Below are positions 29,329 through 37,982 of a DNA stretch of 64,000 bases, piece by piece (position 1 is the stretch's first letter; each line of letters begins with the position of its first letter). Origin of the DNA: Sporocytophaga myxococcoides DSM 11118 (lineage in GTDB: Bacteria; Bacteroidota; Bacteroidia; Cytophagales; Cytophagaceae); contig NZ_AUFX01000004.1 of NCBI RefSeq assembly GCF_000426725.1, forward strand, positions 62,001 to 126,000. The letters are read 5' to 3'. Made by a program: the position numbers and the translations under genes. Under the pieces are notes generated by a model. The model was not told where the DNA came from and did no database searches. It worked only from the letters and a program-made list of their open reading frames with translations.

Positions 29329-31566
29329 TTACTGCTTTACAATTTTACGAATTGAATGACCTTCGTTGCTTTCAATATAGAGGAGATAAACTCCACGAGT
29401 AAGTAAAGATCCTACATCTTGTTTTTCCTGTCCGCTACCCTCTTCAACCAGGAATCCGCTTATATCAGTTATCCTATAAGAAAAAGAACCTTTCTGTTTA
29501 ATATGTAAAACTTCATTAGCAAATGGATTAGGATACACTTCCAAAGCGCCTCCAGTGCTAGATTCCACACCAGTAATCACTGCTTGTTTAAATTCAACAT
29601 AATTCAGATTTAAATAGCTGACATCAAAAGCAATTCTCATTACATGTTCACCAGCTGTAAGATTGACTCCCTGAACGCTTGCAGTCTGCCATATCTGCCA
29701 GCCACCTGTGCTCGGAACAGTAATTGGGCCGCTTATATTTCTTCCGTCCATTTCGATGTGAAAAGACTTACCGGCTCCATCTGCTGCTACACGCACATCA
29801 AGATTGTACACTCCGGTATACAGAACATTTACAGTATATTCCAACCATTCCCCTTGAAGAACATAACCTAAATTATAAGCTCCATCTGTATCCTTGGTTA
29901 CCTCAATATCAACATCATCATTTCTCAATGCGGCTCCACCTTCATTGCCATTTGCGTTTGCTTCATGATAACTAACTCCTTCTCCACCATTATCATATTC
30001 TTCAGCCTCGATTTTGCCAGGTATTGGATGAGCAACTCCATTATATGGACTACGAGGTAAGTTGACTTTAACCAAGACCACAGCCGATGTTGTTTTATTC
30101 CCATTGTTGTCAGTCGCCACAGCAGTAATGGAATATGTACCTGCTACAACATTCGCCCAGGAATAAGCATATGGAAATGAAGCATCTTCTCCTAATTTGG
30201 TTGCTCCATTGTAAAACTCCACTTTTGAAATTGTCCCGTCAGGGTCAGAAGCATTAGCGGTTATACTTATAATAGCAGGAGACGTGAATGTTGTATTATT
30301 ATTTGGCGTAGTAATGCTCACAATAGGAAATCCCGCCGGTGCTTTTCCTACAAAAGATGTCATACTTTGCGCGTCAAGAGTTATTTGAAAAGAACCATCC
30401 GGGTCATTGATATTCGCTTCTTTCTGAAGATTCTTTGAGCCAGAAGTTACATACTTTTCCCACGTTTGTACTTTGGTACCTGGAATTGAGAGGGTAATAG
30501 TTTTCGAAGAAGTACTTCTGTTTAAAGCCACAACTACAACATCATCCCCTTTTTTATAAGCAGATACATATACATCGGTGGTTGGATTTTTGGTAGCATC
30601 AACTCTGTAATAACCTGGACGTACAAACTTAGAGTAATGAGTCATCATATAACCCCGTTTACTAATATTGCCATCCTCCTTCATTGGACTATACTGTCTC
30701 CTGATATACCACCAAACGTATGCTTGGAATTCAGCATCAGCCATTGCGCTGTGAATATGAAAACCGGTTTCCAATGCCTCCGGCCAGCGGTCTGCAGATT
30801 GGGCTTCACTATTTGGATGATAAACCTCAGTCATCCAAAGTTCTTTGCCTGCACCTTTCTGTTTGAAAAGAGGATAAGTAAAATTACTGTATTGTGTCCC
30901 ATAAAGGTGAGTTCCCAGGATGTCCATGTTTGCAAGCGCCTGTGGATCATTCAAAATAGGGTCAGACATATTTTTCAGATAAGAAAATGATTCAGGTGAA
31001 ATCACTCTGCAGTTAATAGAGCCTGCATTTTCTTTCATAAAGCGAAGCATCTCCTGAGGAGTCCACCATGTCCAGTCGTGAGCATAATCAGGTTCATTCT
31101 GAACAGAAATTGCAAACAACTCAACACCATTATCCTTCATGTACTTTACAAAATCATTTAAGTGTTTTGCATATTCATCATACATATCATACTTCAGACG
31201 TTTGGCATCTGTCTGAGTTCCGCGAGTAAATGTTTCCACCATATTGCTTGGAGGATTCCAAGGTGAAGCAAAAACTATAGCTCCAAGTTCAATAGCTCTT
31301 TTGGCAGTGGGTAATTCTCTGGACCATTCGCTTGGTTTGTCTGATACCCAGATACGAAGAACACTCATTCCCATTTGTCCTGCTCCATTTCCAAATGCAG
31401 TTTCTCTTTGTGTGGCGGTTAAATCTCCTGCCCATACAGGATGGTTGATACCACCAAAGCCTCGAATGTACTGCTTTTGAGAAGTCAAGGTAACAGTTGC
31501 AGTCTGCGCAAACGCACTGAGACTAAGAAACAGAATTAAAACTGATGCTATTACTTTCTTTTTCAT
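29329..31566 (-). CDS. GH30 subfamily 8 glucuronoxylanase with Ig, CBM6 and T9SS signal
   Basis: Secreted endo-xylanase that cleaves xylan next to methylglucuronic-acid side chains. Signal peptide 1-20; GH30 barrel plus side beta-domain about 22-410; Big-type Ig about 413-505; CBM6 about 515-655; T9SS type-A signal about 670-745. The acid/base is E158 (SVQNEPDY) and the nucleophile E247 (WMTEVYH). The segment WYIRRQYSPMKEDGNISKRG (about 286-305) matches the beta8 loop of subfamily 8 that binds the glucuronate, including the conserved Arg and Tyr. The following KFVRPGY and RVDATKNP are also typical. Its CBM6 is of the same type as the last CBM6 of the GH43 and GH10 enzymes. This makes it the glucuronoxylan-specific member of the xylan set. 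Confidence 0.93.
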   Translation of the reverse strand: MKKKVIASVLILFLSLSAFAQTATVTLTSQKQYIRGFGGINHPVWAGDLTATQRETAFGNGAGQMGMSVLRIWVSDKPSEWSRELPTAKRAIELGAIVFASPWNPPSNMVETFTRGTQTDAKRLKYDMYDEYAKHLNDFVKYMKDNGVELFAISVQNEPDYAHDWTWWTPQEMLRFMKENAGSINCRVISPESFSYLKNMSDPILNDPQALANMDILGTHLYGTQYSNFTYPLFKQKGAGKELWMTEVYHPNSEAQSADRWPEALETGFHIHSAMADAEFQAYVWWYIRRQYSPMKEDGNISKRGYMMTHYSKFVRPGYYRVDATKNPTTDVYVSAYKKGDDVVVVALNRSTSSKTITLSIPGTKVQTWEKYVTSGSKNLQKEANINDPDGSFQITLDAQSMTSFVGKAPAGFPIVSITTPNNNTTFTSPAIISITANASDPDGTISKVEFYNGATKLGEDASFPYAYSWANVVAGTYSITAVATDNNGNKTTSAVVLVKVNLPRSPYNGVAHPIPGKIEAEEYDNGGEGVSYHEANANGNEGGAALRNDDVDIEVTKDTDGAYNLGYVLQGEWLEYTVNVLYTGVYNLDVRVAADGAGKSFHIEMDGRNISGPITVPSTGGWQIWQTASVQGVNLTAGEHVMRIAFDVSYLNLNYVEFKQAVITGVESSTGGALEVYPNPFANEVLHIKQKGSFSYRITDISGFLVEEGSGQEKQDVGSLLTRGVYLLYIESNEGHSIRKIVKQ

Positions 31567-31791
31567 GATTACGAAATCCTCTATAATTCTTTACTGATAA
31601 TAGATCGATAATATTCCAATTCACTTTTTATACTAGAAGGTTGGAGAAATATACCTTTTCTATATTATTAGCTTGCTTGGCTTTTAAATTTCTTTTCTAC
31701 AAAAAAAGGTTTGTGATTGTAAACATCTTTTAAAAAGTATAATAAAAAAACTTTATGGTATAAGGTATTTGATTAACACATTAATAGCCTT

Positions 31792-31815
31792 GTACTCAAG
31801 CGGGCGCTTGAGCAC
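31792..31815. repeat. GC-rich inverted repeat behind sigma module A
   Basis: CTCAAGC (31795-31801) and GCTTGAG (31806-31812) flank GGGC. With one mismatch the arms reach 10 bases. No T-run follows on either strand, so it is not a standard terminator; it may be a protein site or a weak stop signal for the anti-sigma gene ending at 31856. Confidence 0.45.
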
Positions 31816-31855
31816 TAATAGGTATATGCGAACTGTTGAATCAGCCGTGCAATTC

Positions 31856-32959
31856 TTATCTTGTTATTGTAACAGTCCCATCATCTACACTTCCATCAGA
31901 ATATTCGATTGTAAAAAAATACAAGCCGACTCCCAGATCCTGTCCCATATTACTTTCTCCAGACCATTCTGAAGGTTGATAACTCTGAACCCTGGACTGA
32001 TAAAATACTTTACCACTTTTCTCTATTAATACAAAACTCACAGGATCTTTATCTCTATCATAAGGAACAGACCATGCACGGTCATATTCAGGATTAAAAA
32101 TATAAGCCTTTGAAGTCTTACATATCTGATCTGTAATCACTACATTCTGCGTACTTTCTACAATACAATTTCTGGCATCTTTTATCTTAAGTTTATATGT
32201 TCCGGACGAAAGGCGATCAAAATGAGATAATGATTGCTCCTCATTTAACATAAAAGTATAAGGCTGCTTTCCACCTTTAACAGTTTCAGGATATAGCCGA
32301 ACTTCCCCAGTCTCCTTTCCTTTACAGTTGGGCGTTACAGTAAATTTAACATCACCTTTAAAATCCAGGCAAGGATCTACGGGAGTCAAAACAGGACTAT
32401 TGTTTTTTTTCTGTTCTTCATTAACTACAGAATCTTTAAATGTCAGTCCAGTCTGTGGAATCATCTGTGGCCCATTATCTGTAATTGATTCAGAAGCAGG
32501 CAAGACTTGAGATATAATTAATTTTTCCTCGGAACGACCGCTTATTCTTTCTGCCTTTTTATCAGACTTTAATAAAGGAGCAGCTTCTGTCTCATCTGGC
32601 TGTTTATTATTTACAGATTGATCATGCTTGTAAGACTTATGCACAACAGGAGAACTACTATCTTTGGAGTTTAAATAATAATAATAACCAAATACACCAC
32701 TACCAAGAGTAATTAACAATGCCAGTGCATAAATATTCCAATTAGGTTTGGACTTATATAAGTCCTTACGCATCTGTTCTTTTAATTTTAACGCTTCCTG
32801 TGCAACGACCAATTCCTCTGCAAGCACAGAAAGATTCAGAGCCTTTTGTAATTGCTCATTTGAAGCCAGTTCTTCCTCAAAAGAAGCTCTTTCCTCAACG
32901 CTCATTTTGCCTCTACTATAGAGTTCTACCTTTTCTAATATTTCACTACCTGAGCTCAT
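31856..32959 (-). CDS. Anti-sigma-like membrane protein with SprB-type repeat and type-B CTD-like domain
   Basis: A 367-residue single-pass membrane protein, probably the partner of the ECF sigma factor just upstream. Its start overlaps the end of the sigma gene by 14 bases. The N-terminal 70 residues are acidic and helical (EILEKVELYSRGKMSVEE), like cytoplasmic parts of Bacteroidota anti-sigma factors. One membrane helix spans about 75-95. A Ser/Lys-rich spacer leads to an SprB-type repeat (about 200-285; GGKQPYTFML and LSSGTYKLKIKDARNC). The last 78 residues (about 290-367) resemble the T9SS type-B/CHU_C domain (EWSGESN and GLYFFTIEYSDG...GTVTITR). There is no N-terminal signal peptide, so it should not be exported as T9SS cargo. 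The combination is unusual; anti-sigma function is inferred from topology and position. Confidence 0.8.
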   Translation of the reverse strand: MSSGSEILEKVELYSRGKMSVEERASFEEELASNEQLQKALNLSVLAEELVVAQEALKLKEQMRKDLYKSKPNWNIYALALLITLGSGVFGYYYYLNSKDSSSPVVHKSYKHDQSVNNKQPDETEAAPLLKSDKKAERISGRSEEKLIISQVLPASESITDNGPQMIPQTGLTFKDSVVNEEQKKNNSPVLTPVDPCLDFKGDVKFTVTPNCKGKETGEVRLYPETVKGGKQPYTFMLNEEQSLSHFDRLSSGTYKLKIKDARNCIVESTQNVVITDQICKTSKAYIFNPEYDRAWSVPYDRDKDPVSFVLIEKSGKVFYQSRVQSYQPSEWSGESNMGQDLGVGLYFFTIEYSDGSVDDGTVTITR

Positions 32960-33530
32960 TCTTCAAAAAATTAATCATTGTACCATCATTCTCTACAAGC
33001 TCCATGAGCTTCTGCTTACACCTGTAATGTGTACTCTTAGCCACTGTTTCACCAGCAAAACTCATTTTTTGAGCAACTTCTTTCATGCTCAGATTATCGT
33101 ATATCACATATTTGAGTATCTGTTTGCATTTATCTCCAACTTTACTCATAAACTGCTCTATCAACTCTTCCTTTTCCTTTGTAATGATCACAGCCAGATG
33201 GCTTTCTTCCATAGGAGGCATCTGCATTTTTGAAATATCTAATTGCTTATTTCTCTTTTTAATTCTATTGATCCATAAGTTCCTGGAAACAAAATATAGA
33301 AAGCCATTTATATCTTTTCCCTGTTCAAATTTGCCTAATCTTACCGTAGTAAAAAGTGATACTACTGCATCCTGAAAAATATCTTTTGCTTCATCTTCAT
33401 CTCCATTATTAAGACAGATATATTTCATTATCTGAGGCAAGGCTGATTGATATAAATGGTTAAGGACTCTTGTATTATGACCATTTAGAATGGCCTCAAT
33501 AATTTCCTGATTTTTGTCCTTTTTTAACAT
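32946..33530 (-). CDS. ECF RNA polymerase sigma factor (module A)
   Basis: Sigma-70 factor of the extracytoplasmic-function type. The frame opens at 33569, but the start at 33530 (MLKKDKNQEIIEAI) removes a non-homologous hydrophobic leader and leaves 194 residues. Region 2 is about 25-95, with DEAKDIFQDAVVSLF and the -10-binding helix FLYFVSRNLWINRIKK. Region 4 is about 130-185, with the helix-turn-helix LSMKEVAQKMSFAGETVAKS followed by YRCKQKLMEL. Promoter targets are unknown; the flanking PorP/SprF-like and LamG genes are good candidates. Its paralogue is at 44711-45286. Confidence 0.9.
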   Translation of the reverse strand: MLKKDKNQEIIEAILNGHNTRVLNHLYQSALPQIMKYICLNNGDEDEAKDIFQDAVVSLFTTVRLGKFEQGKDINGFLYFVSRNLWINRIKKRNKQLDISKMQMPPMEESHLAVIITKEKEELIEQFMSKVGDKCKQILKYVIYDNLSMKEVAQKMSFAGETVAKSTHYRCKQKLMELVENDGTMINFLKNELR

Positions 33531-33619
33531 ATTCTTCCTACAAACAAAGAGTTCAAAAAGTAAACACAATTGTCAAATTGTAAAAAACCAACAATTATAC
33601 ATTCATTTTCAGGAAGATA

Positions 33620-34525
33620 TCATTCCCTGGTGATATAGTAATGAAGGTTTAACTCATACTGGTTTGCAACAGGGTATACGTTGGATTGAGGTACGAGGTA
33701 TGTCAGAGAGAAGTCAAAATAATTTTTGTAAAGCTTTATTTTATAAAGGTCAAGAATCAGACCTGAGCCGTTGTCAGTATAATGAAAAGCGCTGACACCT
33801 ACAGTATTGGACAAAACAAAACCACCCTGAAGAATATAGGAGGATGAAATTCCAAGGATCCAGTTACATCGGGCAGCGCCACGAATCTGAGTTTTAGGTC
33901 CCAGGTCGAAAAACTTTTCTCCATACAGGTTTACATATCTGTTGATGAGAAAGCTATAACTAATTGGAGTAACAGTTGGGTTGTTAAAATCATTGAGAGA
34001 AGCACCCAAACGGAAAGTTGGAGAATACAATGTAGTGCTCATATGGGCTGCCCAGGTAAATGAAGATCCTGAAGCACCGGAAGAAGACGCATCAAAATTA
34101 TAGTTGATCATATGCAATGCTACACCTCCGGCTAAGAATAAATTTTCTTTTAAAGGAATATGGACAGCATACCGCAATATCGCTCTTACCTTGTTAAAAT
34201 ATTCTCCTTCCCGATCATTATATATTCCCACTCCGAGTATATGCTTCTTATTTACAGCAACTTCTGTTTCATTCTGGTTCTTGCCCAAATTAACATTTGC
34301 ATCAGCATAATATGTCCTTATCACTGAATATCTGCCAAAATAAGATCTGTAAACAAAATTTGACTGAAAGTCATTGTCTAGACAAACATGAGAAGGTGCA
34401 TGTAATTGAATATTCATCGGAAAGTGCATAAAGGACTCTGAAAAATTGCTTTGTGCAAAAGCATTCAAAGAGCAGAAGCATATGGAAGCCAGCAAAAAAA
34501 GTCCCTTTGTGTACATTTTAAACAC
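33620..34525 (-). CDS. PorP/SprF-like outer-membrane protein (module A)
   Basis: A 301-residue exported protein with a signal peptide (about 1-24) and a beta-barrel-like body of alternating aromatic strands. It opens after processing with SNFSESFMHFPMNIQLHAPS, which corresponds to the family start in which the membrane protein is followed by xxNPAxxG. It ends with a strand (ELNLHYYI). In Flavobacterium johnsoniae, SprF is required for secretion of the type-B cargo SprB, and PorP-like proteins partner such cargo. Here the gene lies 90 bases upstream of the sigma factor and is divergent from a gene for a type-B cargo. The sequence is diverged, so the family call is good but not certain. Confidence 0.72.
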   Translation of the reverse strand: MFKMYTKGLFLLASICFCSLNAFAQSNFSESFMHFPMNIQLHAPSHVCLDNDFQSNFVYRSYFGRYSVIRTYYADANVNLGKNQNETEVAVNKKHILGVGIYNDREGEYFNKVRAILRYAVHIPLKENLFLAGGVALHMINYNFDASSSGASGSSFTWAAHMSTTLYSPTFRLGASLNDFNNPTVTPISYSFLINRYVNLYGEKFFDLGPKTQIRGAARCNWILGISSSYILQGGFVLSNTVGVSAFHYTDNGSGLILDLYKIKLYKNYFDFSLTYLVPQSNVYPVANQYELNLHYYITRE

Positions 34526-34636
34526 AGACCAAAGTCGTGATTTTAGTTTTATTTTTCCGAAATTTCAAAAATACATTTACTTTTTTATTTTTCGTTTGTA
34601 GAGTAAATAATTAAGGAAAATAAAATTTCCAAAAAA

Positions 34637-34659
34637 AAAATCTTCTTTACGAAGATTTT
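34637..34659. promoter_or_regulatory. Hairpin in the leader of the LamG type-B gene
   Basis: A perfect 9-base stem AAAATCTTC / GAAGATTTT with a TTTAC loop, in the divergent promoter region of module A. On the minus strand it is followed by a long T-run (complement of 34631-34640), so it could stop antisense transcripts. On the plus strand it lies 59 bases before the chosen start of the LamG gene and could act in its leader. Confidence 0.5.
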
Positions 34660-34718
34660 ATATTTACATGTTTATGTCGCCAAAGGTTGTTAAACAACCA
34701 GAAAAGCAAGAAAAAATT

Positions 34719-36338
34719 ATGGTTAGGCCCTTCATTTTAATAGTTATATTTTCGTGTCTTTGCTTGATTGCTCAGTCACAAACAGGCCCGGCGGGAGTAG
34801 GCATGAATGATGGCAGTTCATCACTAAAATTATGGCTGGATGGGGGGAATGGAACGTTTTCTGATACTTTAGCAAAAAAAAATTCCAAGCCTGGAGAAAA
34901 GGTTTTATTCTGGAAAGATCTCAGTGGCAGCAATAACCATGTGATGTCTGGAAGTGATTCAACCAATCCGAAATTATCAACCTCTAATCCACTTTTGAAT
35001 AATCAGAGTGGCATTCGTTTTTTTAGAAATGATGGCAAAGGAAACAAAAGAAACTTCCTTGTATCTAAATCATTTTCCAAAACCAATGATATCACGATAT
35101 ACTGTATCTTTCATGCATTGACCAAAGCAGGGGGAAATAATATAAGCCCTGTCAAGGCCATAAACTATGATACTAGTATGTGGTATTTCGGAGCGGGCCT
35201 TGTTGATGGAGGAGCAAACGGATTTACAAACGACATAAGCCTTGCATTCTGCGACACAAGCATAGCAGCAGGTACTGGTGACTCTACTTCTTCTACTGAT
35301 TATTGTGTTAAAGCACCGGCATCTCTAAACAAAACATATTTTGCAGTATTACAAAAAGAAGCATGGACTGGGAAACTAAGAATTGGACATAATACCAATA
35401 CTGATTCTGTTTATCAGGCAGGCACACAACCGATAAATGTTCCATCAAGATATTATATAGGCTCAACCTCCAATGCAAAGGCAAATACTGAACCGTCATT
35501 CTTTGATGGCTACATTGCTTGTGTACTGGTGTATAATAAAATACTTAGCAGTGCCGAAAAAATAATACTAGAGAATTACCTCTCAGCAAAATATAACATT
35601 CCACTTAAAGATAATGACATTTACCAATTTGATGATCCTAATTCCGGCAACTTCGATTTTGAATTGATAGGAATAGGAAAAGCAAATGATGGTACGTCCC
35701 AACTTTCAGCAAGAGGTGATGGTATGGTAGAGCTGCTCAATATTTCAGAATTGAGCAAAGGTGAATTTATGTTTATTGCTCATAATGGAAAAACTTTAGC
35801 TTCGGCAAATGGCAATTTACCTACAGGTGTTCAATTCAGAATGGAGCGCGAATGGATATGTTCTAAAACAGGTAAATCATCAAAGGTTGACCTTATTATA
35901 GATCCTAAAAATATTTCATCAATCAACTTCAAAGATATAAGACTTATAATAGATACAGACAACGACGGTTCTTTTGCGATGGAAAAAATCGGAGAAGGTG
36001 TGATCGAAGTATCAGAGGTAACTCGTGACGGACGCTATGTCTTCAGAGGGGTTGAACTCAAGCATGGAAATCATTTCACATTGGGAAAAGTTAACACTGA
36101 TTCAATAAGCAATAATGAAGATTACTTTTCTCCTAATGGTGACGGGGTCTCAGATATGTATTATATACCATATGCTGGTAAAGCCAACATCTACGATAGA
36201 AATGGGAAACACATCAAAACCCTGACAACACCCGCTTTCTGGGACGGAACCAATGACAGAGGTGAATTATTAACGCCAGGATTATATTTTTTAAATGTTA
36301 ATGAAGATGTTCAAAAAACTGTGACATTGATCAGATGA
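34719..36338 (+). CDS. Secreted LamG-domain protein with T9SS type-B-like end (module A)
   Basis: A large exported surface protein. The frame opens at 34668; Met at 34719 gives a normal signal peptide (MVRPFILIVIFSCLCLIAQSQ), so I use that, leaving 539 residues. The first half (about 30-275) is a concanavalin/LamG-like sandwich with SLKLWLDGGNG, WKDLSGSNNH and FDGYIACVLVYNKILSSAE. A middle beta-domain (about 290-460) follows. The end (about 470-539) carries FSPNGDGVSDMYYIP and WDGTNDRGELLTPGLYFL, the marks of type-B/gliding-motility C-termini. It is divergent from the PorP/SprF-like gene and probably is its cargo. LamG folds often bind sugars or proteins, so an adhesin role is plausible. Confidence 0.82.
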   Translation: MVRPFILIVIFSCLCLIAQSQTGPAGVGMNDGSSSLKLWLDGGNGTFSDTLAKKNSKPGEKVLFWKDLSGSNNHVMSGSDSTNPKLSTSNPLLNNQSGIRFFRNDGKGNKRNFLVSKSFSKTNDITIYCIFHALTKAGGNNISPVKAINYDTSMWYFGAGLVDGGANGFTNDISLAFCDTSIAAGTGDSTSSTDYCVKAPASLNKTYFAVLQKEAWTGKLRIGHNTNTDSVYQAGTQPINVPSRYYIGSTSNAKANTEPSFFDGYIACVLVYNKILSSAEKIILENYLSAKYNIPLKDNDIYQFDDPNSGNFDFELIGIGKANDGTSQLSARGDGMVELLNISELSKGEFMFIAHNGKTLASANGNLPTGVQFRMEREWICSKTGKSSKVDLIIDPKNISSINFKDIRLIIDTDNDGSFAMEKIGEGVIEVSEVTRDGRYVFRGVELKHGNHFTLGKVNTDSISNNEDYFSPNGDGVSDMYYIPYAGKANIYDRNGKHIKTLTTPAFWDGTNDRGELLTPGLYFLNVNEDVQKTVTLIR

Positions 36339-36492
36339 TACTATTAGCTTTAATTAAGATTTTATCCTGCTATGGTTATTGATAAACTTTACTATTCCAT
36401 CCACTATTATTGATTTGCTGACGTTTATTGAGGATTCCCACACATGAGCATTGTTATTTAATTTTTTTTCCTAATCAATTTTTTGGTCCATA

Positions 36493-36521
36493 AAAAAAAT
36501 GAGCTGTCCTATCAAGACAGC
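36493..36521 (-). terminator. Intrinsic terminator of the GH16 gene
   Basis: GCTGTC (36503-36508) pairs with GACAGC (36516-36521). On the minus strand the stem is followed by eight T residues. It lies 61 bases past the GH16 stop and also separates it from the convergent LamG gene. Confidence 0.75.
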
Positions 36522-36581
36522 CTTTCTATTTATCTGATTAAAAACCTAAAGCTATTGCTTTTTATAACGGCATATTAAAAC

Positions 36582-37601
36582 CTATTTCTTAATAATCTCA
36601 ACATCCTGCACTTTCATTCCGGGCCCCGTATATTCCAGCTTATTCAATGTTTGATCATTCAACGGTTCTTGAAAATAAACATCAAGCGTCCTAAGGTCAT
36701 AATGTAGCTTTGTCTTGATCGCCCCTTTTCCATCTACCTTAAAATATTTTTTATTAGCATACGGAGCGTAAGTGTTACCGCGGAAAGTGACTTGTAAATG
36801 CTTATCATCAATCTGCTTTACTTCCTGAATTTGTCCCTTCCCTTCAGAACTAGTTTCCTGCGTTTCAGTTGTCATTACAGGAGCTGCTTCCTTGGAGAGA
36901 CTTAAGATGAGTTTACCATTTTTGAACTTTATATTATCACTGGTAAAATCTACTTTATTACCATCAAAGGTATGTGACGCGGCAGACCATCTTTCCGTAT
37001 TCCAGAAATTGAAGTCGTCCGTCCACTTCAGTTTAAAGGTATTATCTTTCTTATACTCATAATATTTAACATAGTCGTATTGCACATCCCTTGGCAATAT
37101 AGAATCATTCCACGGGCCCGTCCAGTCATAAAACTCGGAAATCCATAAATTCATCATTATTTTCTGAGGCTTATCCATCCTGGCAATATGCTCTCCAGTC
37201 TGTCTGTGCACTTCCTGACCATCTACGCTCCAAGCGATATATTCAGGAGTCCAGTCAAAAGTATAAGTGTGAAATTCTTCATGAGGGTTAAAGGCCAGTA
37301 CCTGCCTGTGTTCATGCATTTTATGCCGGCCTTCTATCACATTAAACTGTGCTTCATTGTTGTATCGTCCAAGTATTTCTATATCTATTTCGTTCCAGTT
37401 GGTAACAAAATCAGGACTATCATAAAAAGTGAAAAGAGAACTGACTATACCACTTCCAGCTGCAGATTTCATGCTTACTTCGAAGCGACCATATAAATAG
37501 GATTCATTGGTCCTTAATTCTGCTCCTTTATAATCTTTTGCTTTTATTAAAATTGGAGTAAATAGTAAAAGAAGAAATACTGATAGAACTATTTTTTTCA
37601 T
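36582..37601 (-). CDS. Circularly permuted GH16 beta-glucanase (lichenase type)
   Basis: Exported 339-residue glucanase cleaving mixed-linkage beta-1,3-1,4-glucan or laminarin-like chains. Signal peptide 1-21. The catalytic part comes first: KGAELRTNESYLYGRFEVSM, then NEIDIEILG with nucleophile E71 and acid/base E75, then HTYTFDWTPEYIAWSVDGQ. The strands that start ordinary Bacillus lichenases come after it, at about 190-238 (LKWTDDFNFWNTERW...FDGNKVDF...GKLILSL). This order is the natural circular permutation known from the Fibrobacter succinogenes 1,3-1,4-glucanase. The last 85 residues (about 255-339) form an extra beta-rich domain I do not recognise. There is no T9SS signal, unlike most enzymes here. 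It stands alone with its own terminator. Confidence 0.9.
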   Translation of the reverse strand: MKKIVLSVFLLLLFTPILIKAKDYKGAELRTNESYLYGRFEVSMKSAAGSGIVSSLFTFYDSPDFVTNWNEIDIEILGRYNNEAQFNVIEGRHKMHEHRQVLAFNPHEEFHTYTFDWTPEYIAWSVDGQEVHRQTGEHIARMDKPQKIMMNLWISEFYDWTGPWNDSILPRDVQYDYVKYYEYKKDNTFKLKWTDDFNFWNTERWSAASHTFDGNKVDFTSDNIKFKNGKLILSLSKEAAPVMTTETQETSSEGKGQIQEVKQIDDKHLQVTFRGNTYAPYANKKYFKVDGKGAIKTKLHYDLRTLDVYFQEPLNDQTLNKLEYTGPGMKVQDVEIIKK

Positions 37602-37724
37602 CGATTACACGTTTGGATATTTTCCCTTACACTGATTAAGGAGAAATGGTTACCTATAAATGGGAATAGCCTGTAACATTTACAGGCTGTTTGCATAAAT
37701 TTATGAATTTTATCTGAGAAAATC

Positions 37725-37982
37725 TTAAGCAGAAACAAACTCCTTGGCTTTTCTAAGGAAACCAGATCTTGTTTTTACTTTCTGTATAGATTTGGCGAAA
37801 CTGTCGTAATTAACTACAAATTTAATCCAATTATAGAAATCATTTTTTTCTTTATTTACATGGTAGAGAAAGGTTTCCTCACTCATTTCTTTCAAGCCTC
37901 TATAAAGCTCTTCTATACTGGTGAATACCTTTCCATCATTGGAATAAAAGAATTTGTCAGGTGTCAGTTGTTGTAAAGACAT
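37725..37982 (-). CDS. Small DUF5752-like protein
   Basis: An 85-residue cytoplasmic protein. The pattern FFYSNDGKVFTSIEELYRG, then MSEETFLYHVNKEKNDFYNW, resembles DUF5752-type proteins, which place a small globular domain around HVN and NDFxNW motifs. Function unknown. It lies alone between the GH16 and GH10 genes. A hairpin AGCCTGTA / TACAGGCT (37668-37688) downstream lacks a T-run and is only a weak terminator candidate. Confidence 0.7.
   Translation of the reverse strand: MSLQQLTPDKFFYSNDGKVFTSIEELYRGLKEMSEETFLYHVNKEKNDFYNWIKFVVNYDSFAKSIQKVKTRSGFLRKAKEFVSA

Noticed and set aside
29164-29355. 63-codon plus-strand frame after the unknown gene
   Set aside because: It spans the terminator hairpin and runs into the end of the GH30 gene; no coding evidence.
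31856-32959. Calling this protein a secreted gliding-motility cargo
   Set aside because: It has no signal peptide and has an internal membrane helix after a cytoplasmic-type N-terminus, and it overlaps a sigma factor gene.
37668-37688. Hairpin AGCCTGTA/TACAGGCT as terminator
   Set aside because: No T-run follows on either strand, so it is only mentioned with the neighbouring gene.
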